DNA from: Holophagaceae bacterium
Lineage (GTDB): Bacteria > Acidobacteriota > Holophagae > Holophagales > Holophagaceae
Direction: 5' to 3'
NCBI GenBank assembly: GCA_016722505.1
Contig: JADKJH010000001.1
Location: 620,001 to 684,000, forward strand
Length of the DNA: 64,000 bases
Below, piece by piece: positions 28,801-36,102 of this stretch. Under the pieces are notes generated by a model, which did no database searches, was not told where the DNA came from, and saw nothing but the letters and a program-made list of their open reading frames with translations. A program made the position numbers and the translations under genes. How positions within the stretch are numbered: the first letter of the stretch is position 1; each line of letters opens with the position of its first letter.

Positions 28801-30571
28801 TTATGTGCGACTCGGACAGGCGAAGGTCAATGAACAGCAGTTCCGCTGGCTCTCGGCCCATGCGGAGGACTGGGGCCTGCCCAGTCCCATGGAGCTGTTT
28901 GATCAAGACAAGCCCGTGGGGCCAGCTTTCCTGGCTTATTTGAGGGACCGCAAACCCGAAAGCGCCGCACGCTTTTTCACGGATGACCAAGTGGGTTTCC
29001 GCGCCGCTCTAGCCAGCCGCTGGCGCAGCCGCGAGGCCCAGCTCAGTACCGGGCAGATCCGCGCCTGGCTCCGGGAATTGTGGGCCATGGATAGCACTTC
29101 ATTGCCTCGCCGGGGCCTCGCCAAGCTCGGGCCGGCCTGGGCCCACGCTGGTGATTGGCTGCAACGCCAACCTGTCGCGGATCGCGTGTCGGCCCTGGAT
29201 GCCCTTGACGAAGCGCTCAATCCAGCCGATGCCAAACCGAGGATATTTCCGCTGCTGCAACAAGCTTCGGCTGATGACGTGACCGCCCTGCTGGCGGTGC
29301 GTCTGAGATTGGCGCGGGGTGAGACAAGCGAAGCTCAGGCCCTCGTGGATGCCATGCTTGCGGAGTTGCGCCAAGGCAAGGGGCTCAGCTACTCCTACCG
29401 TGAACCTTACGCGATGAAGACCCAAGCTGATGACAGCGACATCGCCGACGAGGCGCTCCAACTCGCAGTCGAAGACTATTCAGCTCCCGATGCTCTGGTG
29501 AACCGGATGCAGAATTGGCTCGCTCCGTTCAAGGAAGCCAAGAAATCAGCCTTGGTGGAAGAGGGATTCCGCAAGCTTCTCAAAGAGCGCCGAAGCGAAG
29601 GCGCCGTGTCCACCGCCGCCTGGAAACTGGCCTTCAATCTCGCACCTGCGATGGAAGCCAAAGCCTTGGGCGAGGAATTGGAGGCAGCCTGGTTCCGCGG
29701 TGAAGTCCAGCCCGATCAACTGGGAGGCTTGACCGAAGTTCTCGCAGGTCCGCTGCCAGGGGAAGTTCCCAAATGGTTGGCCCGCTGGCCACGTGCCTTC
29801 ACCTACGAGCAGACCCACGCCCGCGCTGCGATCCTGGCCCGCCTGAAACAGAACGGCGAGGCGTCCCGCCTGCTGCTGGAATCACGCCACCGCGCCATTT
29901 GGACCGAGCGTGACGAAGTGCTCGCCTTCGAGGAATGGCGTCGCCTCGGCGCCCAAGCCGTTCCGCAGGAAAAGTCTCCAACACCTTGGCTCACAGCGCA
30001 TCAGATCTGGAATGCCAAGTCAGACGCAATCCTGCTGGCGCACCTTAAAACCCATCCCAATGATGTGCTATCGGCCCGCTCCGCCCTGCGCAACCTCGCC
30101 CCCCTGGATGAGGAAACCTCCGGCCGGGTAGCGCTTTGCACTTCCATGGCCCGCTCCCATAGCGGCTTCGCGGTGGATGGCGACGGAACCCTGATGAGGT
30201 TGAAGGCAGCTCGCAGCCTGCTGACCTCATCGCCTCGGGCCGCGCAAAACGCGCTGCTGAATTTGAACGCGGAGGAACTCCTGCGCCTCGCGACCGAGCG
30301 CCGCATAAAGACGGCGGACGTGAACTCAAGCTTGGCGGATCTTGCGCGGATCGCCCACCGATCTGGCGACGAAGCCCGGAGCCGCACCATCGTTGGCGTG
30401 ATTACAGACCGCAATGCTGCCGCTGGCAAGGCCCTACGCGCGGAACTCAAGCCAGATGCCCGGGGTCCAGACACTTTCCGTCTTGTGAACGGGCGTCCCG
30501 CCCCCATCCGGCCCCGGGATTTGACTTGGCCCATGCTCGCCAACCTGCTGCCCATGGAGGGAGTCCGATGA
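22850..30571 (+). CDS. Giant exported helical-repeat (TPR-like) protein, 2573 residues
   Basis: The largest gene in the window (7.7 kb). It has a short signal peptide (MKRRPAILLLIALGSLGASR) and then almost entirely Ala/Glu/Arg/Leu-rich amphipathic helices in TPR-like pairs, for example GQSAAAIEIWKNVLGRDTRN, KDLDGAIREYLDALRPETGD and HEVDGAIEAAKAAVSVRPEK. An acidic low-complexity stretch (around residues 515-545, NDDSGENDSAANEDGDGG) breaks the solenoid. No catalytic motif was recognised. ATG 22850 overlaps the VIT/VWA stop (ATGA) and its own stop overlaps the next ATG, so it is translationally coupled on both sides. Best read as a periplasmic or outer-membrane scaffold; length and lack of known domains make it a candidate new family. 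Confidence 0.85.
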   Translation: MKRRPAILLLIALGSLGASRLPWEDMTPADWIYSVATRFADVDGHQVHYPTPTPELARMLEGRKESGALRHLAEAKLALGDRAGALATMEKWSEAEGALSPKAGAEAWAETSRWAAAHLEMAAAFRAAERALPGLAPDEKMALSKERIAWSDRHPDFADGITLRKAQSLMFPDDGPSLETWLRSLEKAGRLAEADQALVASKAMDAERRLLLRSDLLADHKDPKGAFNVLDSAIAEPWSMDVRRAYAKRVDSGAASAPEGWRATLDARFDAGAMVRLATYHQGQGRGDAAAELLRQVERRHEKGFGRKEYLLMARLYGEIDAAPEAFRATLAAAHLGTQEEQIADLAALSKLALLAGGRPIAWGTYNDEHYKWVASLDRTPGFWTGGLSFLLTGGDWKEALAHLENESLPDRTFTTARALADVLTRRNPKHPDLPALRVAIMERHVQRGEGRAALDLLPLIESASPAPTPAVADDARRVALLAARQVKIPLDEEVRLYKARLKHFAANGTKPSEISEEQGRQEEFPNDDSGENDSAANEDGDGGRHENESARPWARPRVVGRTQTYGGLLEESIARLDDQDKSHRASLGLILGEMDRMPDAESLWLNLASRLEGWNLDDDLGPRYEQALKRFQGASIWARTARWYARRSRNAELRRLAEEVASQFRGTELFARANGASDVHVGIPEQPTMGGRVRLVQWADWIRFKALERFPHSPAVFREAGRLVTTSQWLQEQKAIAWTFAHEAPVVIPDSLMEERRWAILFVDASQREAWFADAMRHGTLEVKLGALEGRTDRTPVDEMLLFEGWSRLSKFERASSAADRLTANYPGDGDLARRALSLHRSLNGLETSHGAAARALVQRTAPAILDPAPLWTELGEMEEDRGQSAAAIEIWKNVLGRDTRNPARISELATLLWDYNHDKEALAVVEEGRKALQRPRFFAFETGVLRENVKDLDGAIREYLDALRPETGDGYFSWFERDQRSLRRLAQLLSRDRVYRRVEKRIKDLRPGTAEDEHALAAFLPIATLETPEPGLNYDADDWMDSEDMPNDPKGREVRDDKRDANRPAEHTAIDRLGDALLEKSRAMIGQASAPTFLDAIETWSRSLIEARWKQDRIVPYRDAILARRAKLAAGEEDRIRLETARARYLADNDRVADADAVWNALDARINALPEGSVKLKAEAERAAYVERAKGPAAAAQEWARISTRHPWSLGLLEDRLSFLNRAGMDKESRAVLEEVLPRAASGHKEGFLERLTTESLAASDLAQARRAVTLLLAQENLEESRRLGAIHLQARLAFKENPAWDPYPLAKTEALKLRPELHADLYHELARAADLEKASGSTPGLWIEALNRRTERDWLLAAGRSAQSAGKGKNLLEFFEKQREHSPRDVRWAVAVRDIRRAFHEVDGAIEAAKAAVSVRPEKENLWQEAVDLLVRADRIKEAADYLEGWNRPRPADESVARWRGELYARAGEGRRALAVEQAAIAAFKKESASRENAEEELAQRRARAASRLFELGLPDLALSLYSAKSDIRALGGSKLSVTRQCEIALLTNQFQRLVTMPSAEVRFLSTAASTLERNGRPEQKEEMRAFLIRTIFPINASQPDNGALRQWWPMVSGSGLEPGVRAGLALRLIAQRQGPWQAAPPLAFAVSVGGNIVQSRTENNVTSLYFQEPDLSGLWARDLVRRDRADELLAFMEPRWQELLLEVRGQTPLSDKSKRLWWTWWLDDSASLQAWARAASSKPEKIRELAEVMGDRHRWDRFWVLAARNWSASELVAMLPPESRTGWFRFWEPTMPTDPVLVARRLLTERVTGAVERLVQDKPGAVSDPLIVKLRGPGTVGEVLGHDARWTWAEFKPRTNGKGELLEVGDDLIIGQGADEGRVPGAFWGDRPGEAWYVLESLARYRQGDRTAPYLPFAVPQRGAETSRSLLALRMAQAMGDLPLALELEAEHPGPEADRAWLEGRVGLFVAAGQKAKALAAFRTYVRLGQAKVNEQQFRWLSAHAEDWGLPSPMELFDQDKPVGPAFLAYLRDRKPESAARFFTDDQVGFRAALASRWRSREAQLSTGQIRAWLRELWAMDSTSLPRRGLAKLGPAWAHAGDWLQRQPVADRVSALDALDEALNPADAKPRIFPLLQQASADDVTALLAVRLRLARGETSEAQALVDAMLAELRQGKGLSYSYREPYAMKTQADDSDIADEALQLAVEDYSAPDALVNRMQNWLAPFKEAKKSALVEEGFRKLLKERRSEGAVSTAAWKLAFNLAPAMEAKALGEELEAAWFRGEVQPDQLGGLTEVLAGPLPGEVPKWLARWPRAFTYEQTHARAAILARLKQNGEASRLLLESRHRAIWTERDEVLAFEEWRRLGAQAVPQEKSPTPWLTAHQIWNAKSDAILLAHLKTHPNDVLSARSALRNLAPLDEETSGRVALCTSMARSHSGFAVDGDGTLMRLKAARSLLTSSPRAAQNALLNLNAEELLRLATERRIKTADVNSSLADLARIAHRSGDEARSRTIVGVITDRNAAAGKALRAELKPDARGPDTFRLVNGRPAPIRPRDLTWPMLANLLPMEGVR

Positions 30572-32100
30572 TTCCGCGTTCGTCCTTCCTCTTTCTGCTC
30601 ACAACCTCGCTACTGGCCGCCGCTGAATCGCCGATGCCTCTGCCGAACGCCCCAGTGCGGGTCATCATTCCCGATGCTGGCGCCTTCGACACCGCGCTCC
30701 ACGGCGCTTACCGGGACTTCCTCACTGGGGCCACCGGGAACGAAGATCCCGTTGTGTCGGCCTTCCGCAAGACTCAAGTAGGCTCCAAGCTCGAGGACCA
30801 GTGGCTGAGGCTTTCCAAGGATCTGCCCTGGACCTGGGAAGAAATCCAGAAGCTGAAGCCAAAAGCCATAGGGCTCGCCCTATTGGAGGCGGGACATCTG
30901 GAAGCCGTGATGGTCATCGAGACACCCCTGGCTCAGCTTCCTCTCACGCTGCCGGGTGGGATCCAACGGACCCACGGCGGCGCACCCTACGCCCTCGTGG
31001 CACCGGGCACAGCGGACAAAGGCAGCGACCCTGACCGCCGCGCAGGATTCGCATGGGCCCGCATCGGGGGCCGTCTCATCCTCGCCACCAGCGAACGCGC
31101 CCTGAAACTTGCCCTCGACGAACAACAAGCTGGACGAGGACTACAGGCGCCGCTTCCCGGCCTCATCTCCATGGATCTGGACCTGGACGCCCTGCGCAAG
31201 GACCGCTATTTCCGCCGGGAATTCCTGTGGCCCGAAGGTCCCGAGACAGGCCACATCCGTGCGGCGCTGCGCCAAGAAGGAAACCATCTCGTGGAAGTCC
31301 GCGAAGGTGTTTCGGAACCCCGTGGCGGCGTCTTCACGTTTGAGGTTTCCGCGTGGGCTGCCGCTGGCTGGGAAAGTGACGGCACGCCCTTCTGGCCCAC
31401 CTTCCGCCGCGCCTTGCTGGAAGCGATCCCAGTGCTGGCTGATAAGCCCGTGCCAGCGGTATCGTCGCTGCCCTCGGCTACGGCGCAAGGTGGCGAGGAC
31501 CGCTACATGGTGAATTTCACCCGCCCCCGCGTGGCCCCTGGCGCGCCAGCTTTTGAAGAAGGTGACCTCGCGGCGTGGAAGGCCCTGATGGCGAAGCAGG
31601 CCATTCCCTCCTGGGGCTTCCTGGTCGCCAAAGATGGCACTCGGCGCATGGCCTTTCCGTGGCCAGAAACGCTGGATGCCGAGTTCATCGAACTCTGCCG
31701 GACCACCGCTGCCCGTCGATCGGGCCGCGCCACAGTGGTCAAGACGCCCGAAAGCCAGGAGATTCGTGTAGGCCCGGCCCTACCTGTTCTGGCCTTCCGG
31801 CGCACCGAAAGCGTCTTATGGGTGGCCTCCTCGGCGAAGGACCTGCAGGATGTGCCCACGCCCAAGCGAGATGCGACCCTGGTCCGCTGGGGAAGGGTGG
31901 ATCTCGCCGCGATCCGGGCCGAAGGCACCCGATGGGAAAAGGTGGAAGGCCCGGCCCGCCCTGAGCAGGTGCGGCCCCTTTCCGACCGCATTCTGGGCCT
32001 TCTCGGATGGATGCCAAAGACCACGGCTCTAAGCGTCGAGCGCCGCAAAACCGCCGCCGGCTGGACCGAACGCGTGGTCTTCGAGAGCGAAGCGAAGTGA
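30568..32100 (+). CDS. Exported protein of unknown function (DUF3352-like layout)
   Basis: 510 residues with a signal peptide (MIPRSSFLFLLTTSLLAAAE). The body alternates helices and strands: EEIQKLKPKAIGLALLEAGH, VMVIETPLAQLPLTL, AWARIGGRLILATSERALKL, then a second similar half and a closing LLGWMPKTTALSVERR. This is reminiscent of DUF3352-type exported proteins, in which two related domains compute 'is this fraction of the set' style repeats, but I cannot confirm membership. No catalytic or metal motif was seen. It starts inside the stop of the giant gene (ATGA 30568-30571) and ends in GTGA, overlapping the start of the transpeptidase/SpoIID fusion, so it is part of the same translation-coupled unit. 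Confidence 0.75.
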   Translation: MIPRSSFLFLLTTSLLAAAESPMPLPNAPVRVIIPDAGAFDTALHGAYRDFLTGATGNEDPVVSAFRKTQVGSKLEDQWLRLSKDLPWTWEEIQKLKPKAIGLALLEAGHLEAVMVIETPLAQLPLTLPGGIQRTHGGAPYALVAPGTADKGSDPDRRAGFAWARIGGRLILATSERALKLALDEQQAGRGLQAPLPGLISMDLDLDALRKDRYFRREFLWPEGPETGHIRAALRQEGNHLVEVREGVSEPRGGVFTFEVSAWAAAGWESDGTPFWPTFRRALLEAIPVLADKPVPAVSSLPSATAQGGEDRYMVNFTRPRVAPGAPAFEEGDLAAWKALMAKQAIPSWGFLVAKDGTRRMAFPWPETLDAEFIELCRTTAARRSGRATVVKTPESQEIRVGPALPVLAFRRTESVLWVASSAKDLQDVPTPKRDATLVRWGRVDLAAIRAEGTRWEKVEGPARPEQVRPLSDRILGLLGWMPKTTALSVERRKTAAGWTERVVFESEAK

Positions 32101-33956
32101 TTTCCAGTCCGCTCCAGACGGAGGGACTTACTGCCATCGAGGAATGTGAAAACCTGGAAAGGCCGGGGTTCCTGCACCTGTTTTGCTCGCGCTCACTACG
32201 GAGTGGAATCTTTTCCCTTTCTGCTCTGCTCGGCGCCCAGTCCCCCAGTCTCCATACTTGGAAGCTTGAGCAGGGGCGATTCATTCTCGGCCCCGGTGCC
32301 TCCACGGCGCCCCTCGCCGTGGGTTCCCTCCAGAAACCCTTCGTCGCAAAGGCATGGGCAGCAGCCCATCCCACGGCACCAACACCGCGTTTCCGCTGTG
32401 GTCCAGGATCCGCCTGCTGGCTACCCACAGGCCACGGAGAAGTGGACTTGACCCGTGCCTTGGCGGTGTCCTGCAACGCCTATTTCCGCAGCCTCGCGAA
32501 AGACACACCCCTTTCAGTCCTCGAAAACGAATTCAATGCCGAAGGCTTCTCTGCCATGCCGCTGACGCCCGATCTCGCCATCGGGCTAGCAGGTTCCGAA
32601 GGCGCGCTTAGCATTCATCCCGAAGACCTTTTGGAAGCCTATCAACGCCTGGTCCGCGAACCCTGGCCGGTGGGCGAACCCGTCCGCATTCAAGTGCTCG
32701 CGGGTCTTCGGGAGGCTGCACTCAAAGGCACCGCCGACGCTCTAGGCCAATGGGGCTGGTGGGCCAAGACCGGCACAGTGCCTTCCTCGGATGGTGATCC
32801 CACACGCACAACAGGCTTCCTGGTGGCGGTGGACGACGGGGGTTGGGCCATTCTCGCCCGGCTGGAACCCGGCACTGGACGACAGGCCGCCACCGCGCTC
32901 GCGCCAGCGTTGGCACACCTGCGTCCTTGGCAGACGATCCGAGGCACCGCAAAGCAGCCTAACCCGCTGCCCAGGAAACCTGAGGCACCGCGAGTGACAC
33001 GGACGTCTACATCTGCCGTCCGGGTGCGCCTCCTGGACCTGCTTGGATCGAAACATCTTGAAGTCCGCAACCTTGGAGACACACCCGTTCCCGCAGCTCG
33101 AACCTACCTGGGGCCCGGCGCCGTGAGAACACTCCGGAATGGCGACTATATTGGCCCAGGGCTCCTGGAAATCCACGACCCCGCCACAGGGCTTTCGCGG
33201 CGCTTCGAGGGAAGCCTCGCCTGTAGCCGCACGCCCAAGGGCAAGTTGAGCCTCACGGCTTTGCTTACGCCGCGGGAATACGTCTCCGGGGTGCTCGCGG
33301 CCGAATTGCCCCACGCATCCTCGGAGCGCCGTATCGAGTTGGGTGCCGCAGTGTTGCGGTTCCTCGCCCAAGGTCCGCGGCATGTTGGCGCGGATGTCTG
33401 CGACAGCACCCACTGCGCATGGTTCGTGGGCCGCGGGCCGCGGGTGGCCTGGGTAACACCGAGGCAAGCGGTGCATCAGCCAGCGAACCCCGCTGACCCG
33501 CACAACGGGGTGCCAGAAGCCAATTGGAACGCCATCCGCGACCTGTCCGCCCGGCCTGGCCCAGCCCTCTGGACCGCCCACTGCGGCGGCTCGCCCTTGT
33601 CCCCCCATACCGTATGGGGCCACGGCGACAGCACGATCCAGCCCTGTCCCCGCCATGGCCCGGAGCAAAGCCGTCCCTGGACCAGAAATTGGAAGGCCTC
33701 GGACCTCGCCAGGATCTTCGGTGTGCCCGTGAGAGACCTTCGGGTTGAGACGGAAAGTGGTACTTGGATCCTCCGGATCGAAAGCGACCGGGACACCTGG
33801 ACCCTACGCTATGACGATGCCCATCGCCGTCTCGCGATGGTGCTTGGGTGGGATGCCCTGCCCAGTCCCGCCGATGCCATCGAATCAATTCCTGGCGGCT
33901 TCCGCGCCCATGGTGTGGGATGGGGTCATCGGGTGGGGTTGTGCCTAGGAGACTGA
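32097..33956 (+). CDS. Penicillin-recognising serine domain fused to SpoIID/LytB domain
   Basis: 619 residues from GTG 32097, which overlaps the previous stop (GTGA). N-terminal half: serine acyl-enzyme motifs in order, SLQK (S77, K80), SCN (125-127) and KTG (224-226). The spacing (48 and 147 residues) is that of class D beta-lactamase/BlaR-sensor-like domains and shorter than classical PBPs. C-terminal half (about 320-619): SpoIID/LytB signature YVSGVLAAELP with candidate catalytic E403, then DVCDSTHC, CGGSPLS..VWG and a final GWGHRVGL. SpoIID cleaves denuded glycan strands; the C-terminal GHGVG-SQxGA box is changed (GHR) and ends early. A hydrophobic stretch near residue 40 (IFSLSALLGAQ) could be a weak export signal. 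I infer a bifunctional peptidoglycan-remodelling or -sensing enzyme. Confidence 0.85.
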   Translation: MISSPLQTEGLTAIEECENLERPGFLHLFCSRSLRSGIFSLSALLGAQSPSLHTWKLEQGRFILGPGASTAPLAVGSLQKPFVAKAWAAAHPTAPTPRFRCGPGSACWLPTGHGEVDLTRALAVSCNAYFRSLAKDTPLSVLENEFNAEGFSAMPLTPDLAIGLAGSEGALSIHPEDLLEAYQRLVREPWPVGEPVRIQVLAGLREAALKGTADALGQWGWWAKTGTVPSSDGDPTRTTGFLVAVDDGGWAILARLEPGTGRQAATALAPALAHLRPWQTIRGTAKQPNPLPRKPEAPRVTRTSTSAVRVRLLDLLGSKHLEVRNLGDTPVPAARTYLGPGAVRTLRNGDYIGPGLLEIHDPATGLSRRFEGSLACSRTPKGKLSLTALLTPREYVSGVLAAELPHASSERRIELGAAVLRFLAQGPRHVGADVCDSTHCAWFVGRGPRVAWVTPRQAVHQPANPADPHNGVPEANWNAIRDLSARPGPALWTAHCGGSPLSPHTVWGHGDSTIQPCPRHGPEQSRPWTRNWKASDLARIFGVPVRDLRVETESGTWILRIESDRDTWTLRYDDAHRRLAMVLGWDALPSPADAIESIPGGFRAHGVGWGHRVGLCLGD

Positions 33957-33990
33957 TCCGGGGTGGTGTTGATTCATCGCAATTTCTCCA

Positions 33991-34392
33991 TCACACGCTT
34001 TGCATTTGCGCCGTTTTCGTGGATCTGGTCCTTTGCCGGACTCGCTCGGCCTTCATGAGCATCAACAGGGAGCGCACGAGGTGGAGGGCCTGCTCTTCCA
34101 ACGCAGCGCAGTCCGCTGGAGGCAGCATCTCGACCCGGCGGGCCAGGGTCAGCAGGTAGTGGCACTGGGCCGCAGCCGAGGCGGCTTCCTCCAGCTCCAT
34201 CAGGAAGCCTTCGGCAGCGGGTTTGGCGCACCCAGCGCGAATGTGCAGTGGTGCGGCCAAAGCGGCTCCCCGCAACTGGGCGCCGAAAATCAGGCGCTCA
34301 AGTTCTGGCAGGTTCGTAGTGGCGCGATGGATCTCCAGTGCCAACGAGTCGGCTAGAGCATAGACCTTAAGGCTTTCAGGTTCACGGATCAT
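33991..34392 (-). CDS. Four-helix bundle protein (S23/TIGR02436-like)
   Basis: 133 residues, all helical. The pattern KVYALADSLALEIHRATTNLPELERLIFGAQLRGAALAAPLHIRAG..AAEGFLMELEEA matches the 23S rRNA-intervening-sequence type four-helix bundle family (F/LP-E---L--QLRRA--S---NIAEG). The usual 'SI--NIAEG' turn is degenerate here (APLHIRAGCA). Function is unknown for the family as a whole. It lies 9 nt behind radC on the same strand and is the last gene of the comEA operon; its end converges on the SpoIID-fusion gene with a 34-bp gap and no obvious terminator. Confidence 0.75.
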   Translation of the reverse strand: MIREPESLKVYALADSLALEIHRATTNLPELERLIFGAQLRGAALAAPLHIRAGCAKPAAEGFLMELEEAASAAAQCHYLLTLARRVEMLPPADCAALEEQALHLVRSLLMLMKAERVRQRTRSTKTAQMQSV

Positions 34393-34401
34393 GTCACTCC
34401 C

Positions 34402-35079
34402 CTATTCTCGATCCCAACCCTCGGCGGCGCGGAAGCTGTGGAAGCTCTCGCACCCGAGGATCAGATGGTCTGCCAACGCCACGCCCAGGCTTTCGCCCGC
34501 GCTCCTCAAGCGGTGGGTCAATTGGATGTCCTCGCGGCTCGGTGAGGGATCACCGCTTGGATGATTGTGAAAAGCCAAGGCCGTGGTGGCGCCAAAGCGC
34601 AGGGCTTCACGGAAGAATTCCCGCGGGCTGATGAGTGTCGCAGTGCTGGTGCCCTGGCTGAGAATGCGCTCGGCCAGCAGATCGCCTTTGGCGTTAAGAG
34701 CCAACAGGCCGAAGCGTTCTTCGGTATAGCCTTGGCACCGCGGCATTAGGTAGGCTCCGGCGGCTTTGGGGGAATTGATCCTGGGCCGAAGGGCGGTGCG
34801 CTGGGAACGACGGCAAAGTTCCTGGGCGGCCCAAAGTTGGCAGGCCTTGGCCGGGCCGATACCCTGCCGGGAAGTCCAATCCTGCAATCCTTGCTGGAGC
34901 AGACCCGCGAGCCCGCCGGTCTGCGTGAGAAGCTCCTGGGCCAGCTCAACGGCATTCTTACCCTTCTGACCGGTGCCCCATAAAAGCGCCAGCACCTCAG
35001 CTTCACTTAAGCCTTCCCCAAAGCCCGCCAACAGGCGTTCCCGGGGCCTCTGCTCGGCGGAGAGATCCGCGATACGCAT
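34402..35079 (-). CDS. radC: RadC/JAB-domain protein
   Basis: 225 residues, full length for RadC. The N-terminal part (RPRERLLAGFGEGLSEAEVL, ..TSRQGIGPAKACQLWAA) is the helix-hairpin-helix-like UPF0758 region; the C-terminal MPN/JAB domain has the JAMM metal signature FHNHPSGDPSPSRED. The family is linked loosely to DNA repair and competence, but the early E. coli radC repair phenotype was reassigned, so the role is uncertain. The ATG shares its A with the stop of the pilin gene (TGATG), so expression is coupled to comEA and the pseudopilin, supporting a DNA-uptake connection. Confidence 0.93.
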   Translation of the reverse strand: MRIADLSAEQRPRERLLAGFGEGLSEAEVLALLWGTGQKGKNAVELAQELLTQTGGLAGLLQQGLQDWTSRQGIGPAKACQLWAAQELCRRSQRTALRPRINSPKAAGAYLMPRCQGYTEERFGLLALNAKGDLLAERILSQGTSTATLISPREFFREALRFGATTALAFHNHPSGDPSPSREDIQLTHRLRSAGESLGVALADHLILGCESFHSFRAAEGWDRE

Positions 35080-35618
35080 CAGGCCCTCCCCCAGGTTCCT
35101 TTGGCGGCGCGCCAGCGGAGCATTTGGCGCTCCCCATGGCCAGCCATGCGCAGACAGAGCACATCCCGTCCATCGGTAAGGAACCAGACCGTGGCGGTGG
35201 CGGTGTGGCGCGGCGTCACGGTGATCCGCCCATGGGCTTCCCCGGTCTTGTCCGCGACCACCGGCTTGTCCATCCCCGGGGGCAGTGGCACGTTGGCGGG
35301 TTTGCCCCAGCGCACACTCCGGGGCATCTCCACGGGCAGGACATCCGAGGACGCCGATTTGGCACCCAGGGCAACTTGCACGTTCCTACCCTGGGCCCTG
35401 GCCAGATGAAAAGCCTGAAACAAGGCCCCGTCCAGATCCTGCTGGACCGAGGCCAAGCCTACACTCGAAAACGAAAGCGTTGACGCGCCGAACCCGCTCA
35501 GGATGCCTACGATTCCTATGCAGATGCAAAGTTCGGTGAGTGAGAAACCCCTTGAGCACCGGCGGGCAGCCGGAGCCGGATGAATGAAGCGCGGAACCTC
35601 GCCGATGCTCATGGTCAT
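35079..35618 (-). CDS. Type IV pilin-like (GspH/FimT) pseudopilin
   Basis: 179 residues. A prepilin signal is complete: CSRG|FSLTELCICIGIVGILSGF, with cleavage after Gly, Phe+1, Glu+5, and the 20-residue hydrophobic helix. The following GASTLSFSSV and DLDGALFQAFHLARAQGRNVQV region is typical of GspH/FimT minor pseudopilins; the C-terminal part is beta-rich (ITVTPRHTATATVWFLTDG). The leader is unusually long (about 23 residues). ATG 35612 is an equally possible start two codons on. It sits 8 nt after comEA and is coupled to radC, so it is probably a minor pilin of a DNA-uptake pseudopilus. Confidence 0.88.
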   Translation of the reverse strand: MTMSIGEVPRFIHPAPAARRCSRGFSLTELCICIGIVGILSGFGASTLSFSSVGLASVQQDLDGALFQAFHLARAQGRNVQVALGAKSASSDVLPVEMPRSVRWGKPANVPLPPGMDKPVVADKTGEAHGRITVTPRHTATATVWFLTDGRDVLCLRMAGHGERQMLRWRAAKGTWGRA

Positions 35619-35626
35619 GGCCGCAC

Positions 35627-36061
35627 CTACTTTCGCGCCGAAGCGTGCGTGGCGTGTTTGGGCCGGGACGCTTTGGTGTGGTTGGCCACCGTGACGGGGG
35701 ATGAAGAAGCCTCAACCGCAGTGCTGGAAGTGCCGGAAGTGCCGGCATTTGCCGCGCCAGCGCCCACGCTGAGGTAGGGCTTGAGCTTGACGAAGGACTT
35801 CTCGCCGATGCCCTTCACATTCATCAGCTCCTCGGAGCGGCGGAATCCGCCATGCTCCTTCCTGAACTTGATGACGCGCTCGGCGGTTTTCGCACCGATC
35901 TTGGGCAGCTGCATCAGCTCCGTGACCGTCGCGCTGTTGAGGTTGATGGGGTGCTGGGGAGCCGACGTTTTGGCCTTCGCCGTTCGGACCCCGGCCGCCG
36001 CCAGGGGAAGGGCCATCGCAACGACGATGGCGCGGGTGAGGGTGGAAAGTGTGATGTTCAT
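35627..36061 (-). CDS. ComEA-family helix-hairpin-helix DNA-binding protein
   Basis: 144 residues with a signal peptide (LTRAIVVAMALPLAAAGVRT, then AKA) and the ComEA core INLNSATVTELMQLPKIGAKTAERVIKFRKEHGGF..EELMNVKGIGEKSFVKLKPYL, two HhH units that bind DNA non-specifically. The C-terminal 40 residues are low-complexity Ala/Ser/Thr (AGTSGTSSTAVEASSS), possibly a wall- or membrane-proximal linker. A strong ribosome binding site, AAGGAGG, precedes ATG 36061 by 6 nt. It is the first gene of a comEA-pilin-radC-four-helix operon. Expected role: periplasmic DNA receptor in natural transformation. Confidence 0.9.
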   Translation of the reverse strand: MNITLSTLTRAIVVAMALPLAAAGVRTAKAKTSAPQHPINLNSATVTELMQLPKIGAKTAERVIKFRKEHGGFRRSEELMNVKGIGEKSFVKLKPYLSVGAGAANAGTSGTSSTAVEASSSPVTVANHTKASRPKHATHASARK

Positions 36062-36102
36062 GAATGCCTCCTTTCAGGCAATTCAAGAACATCGAGGTTC
36101 GT

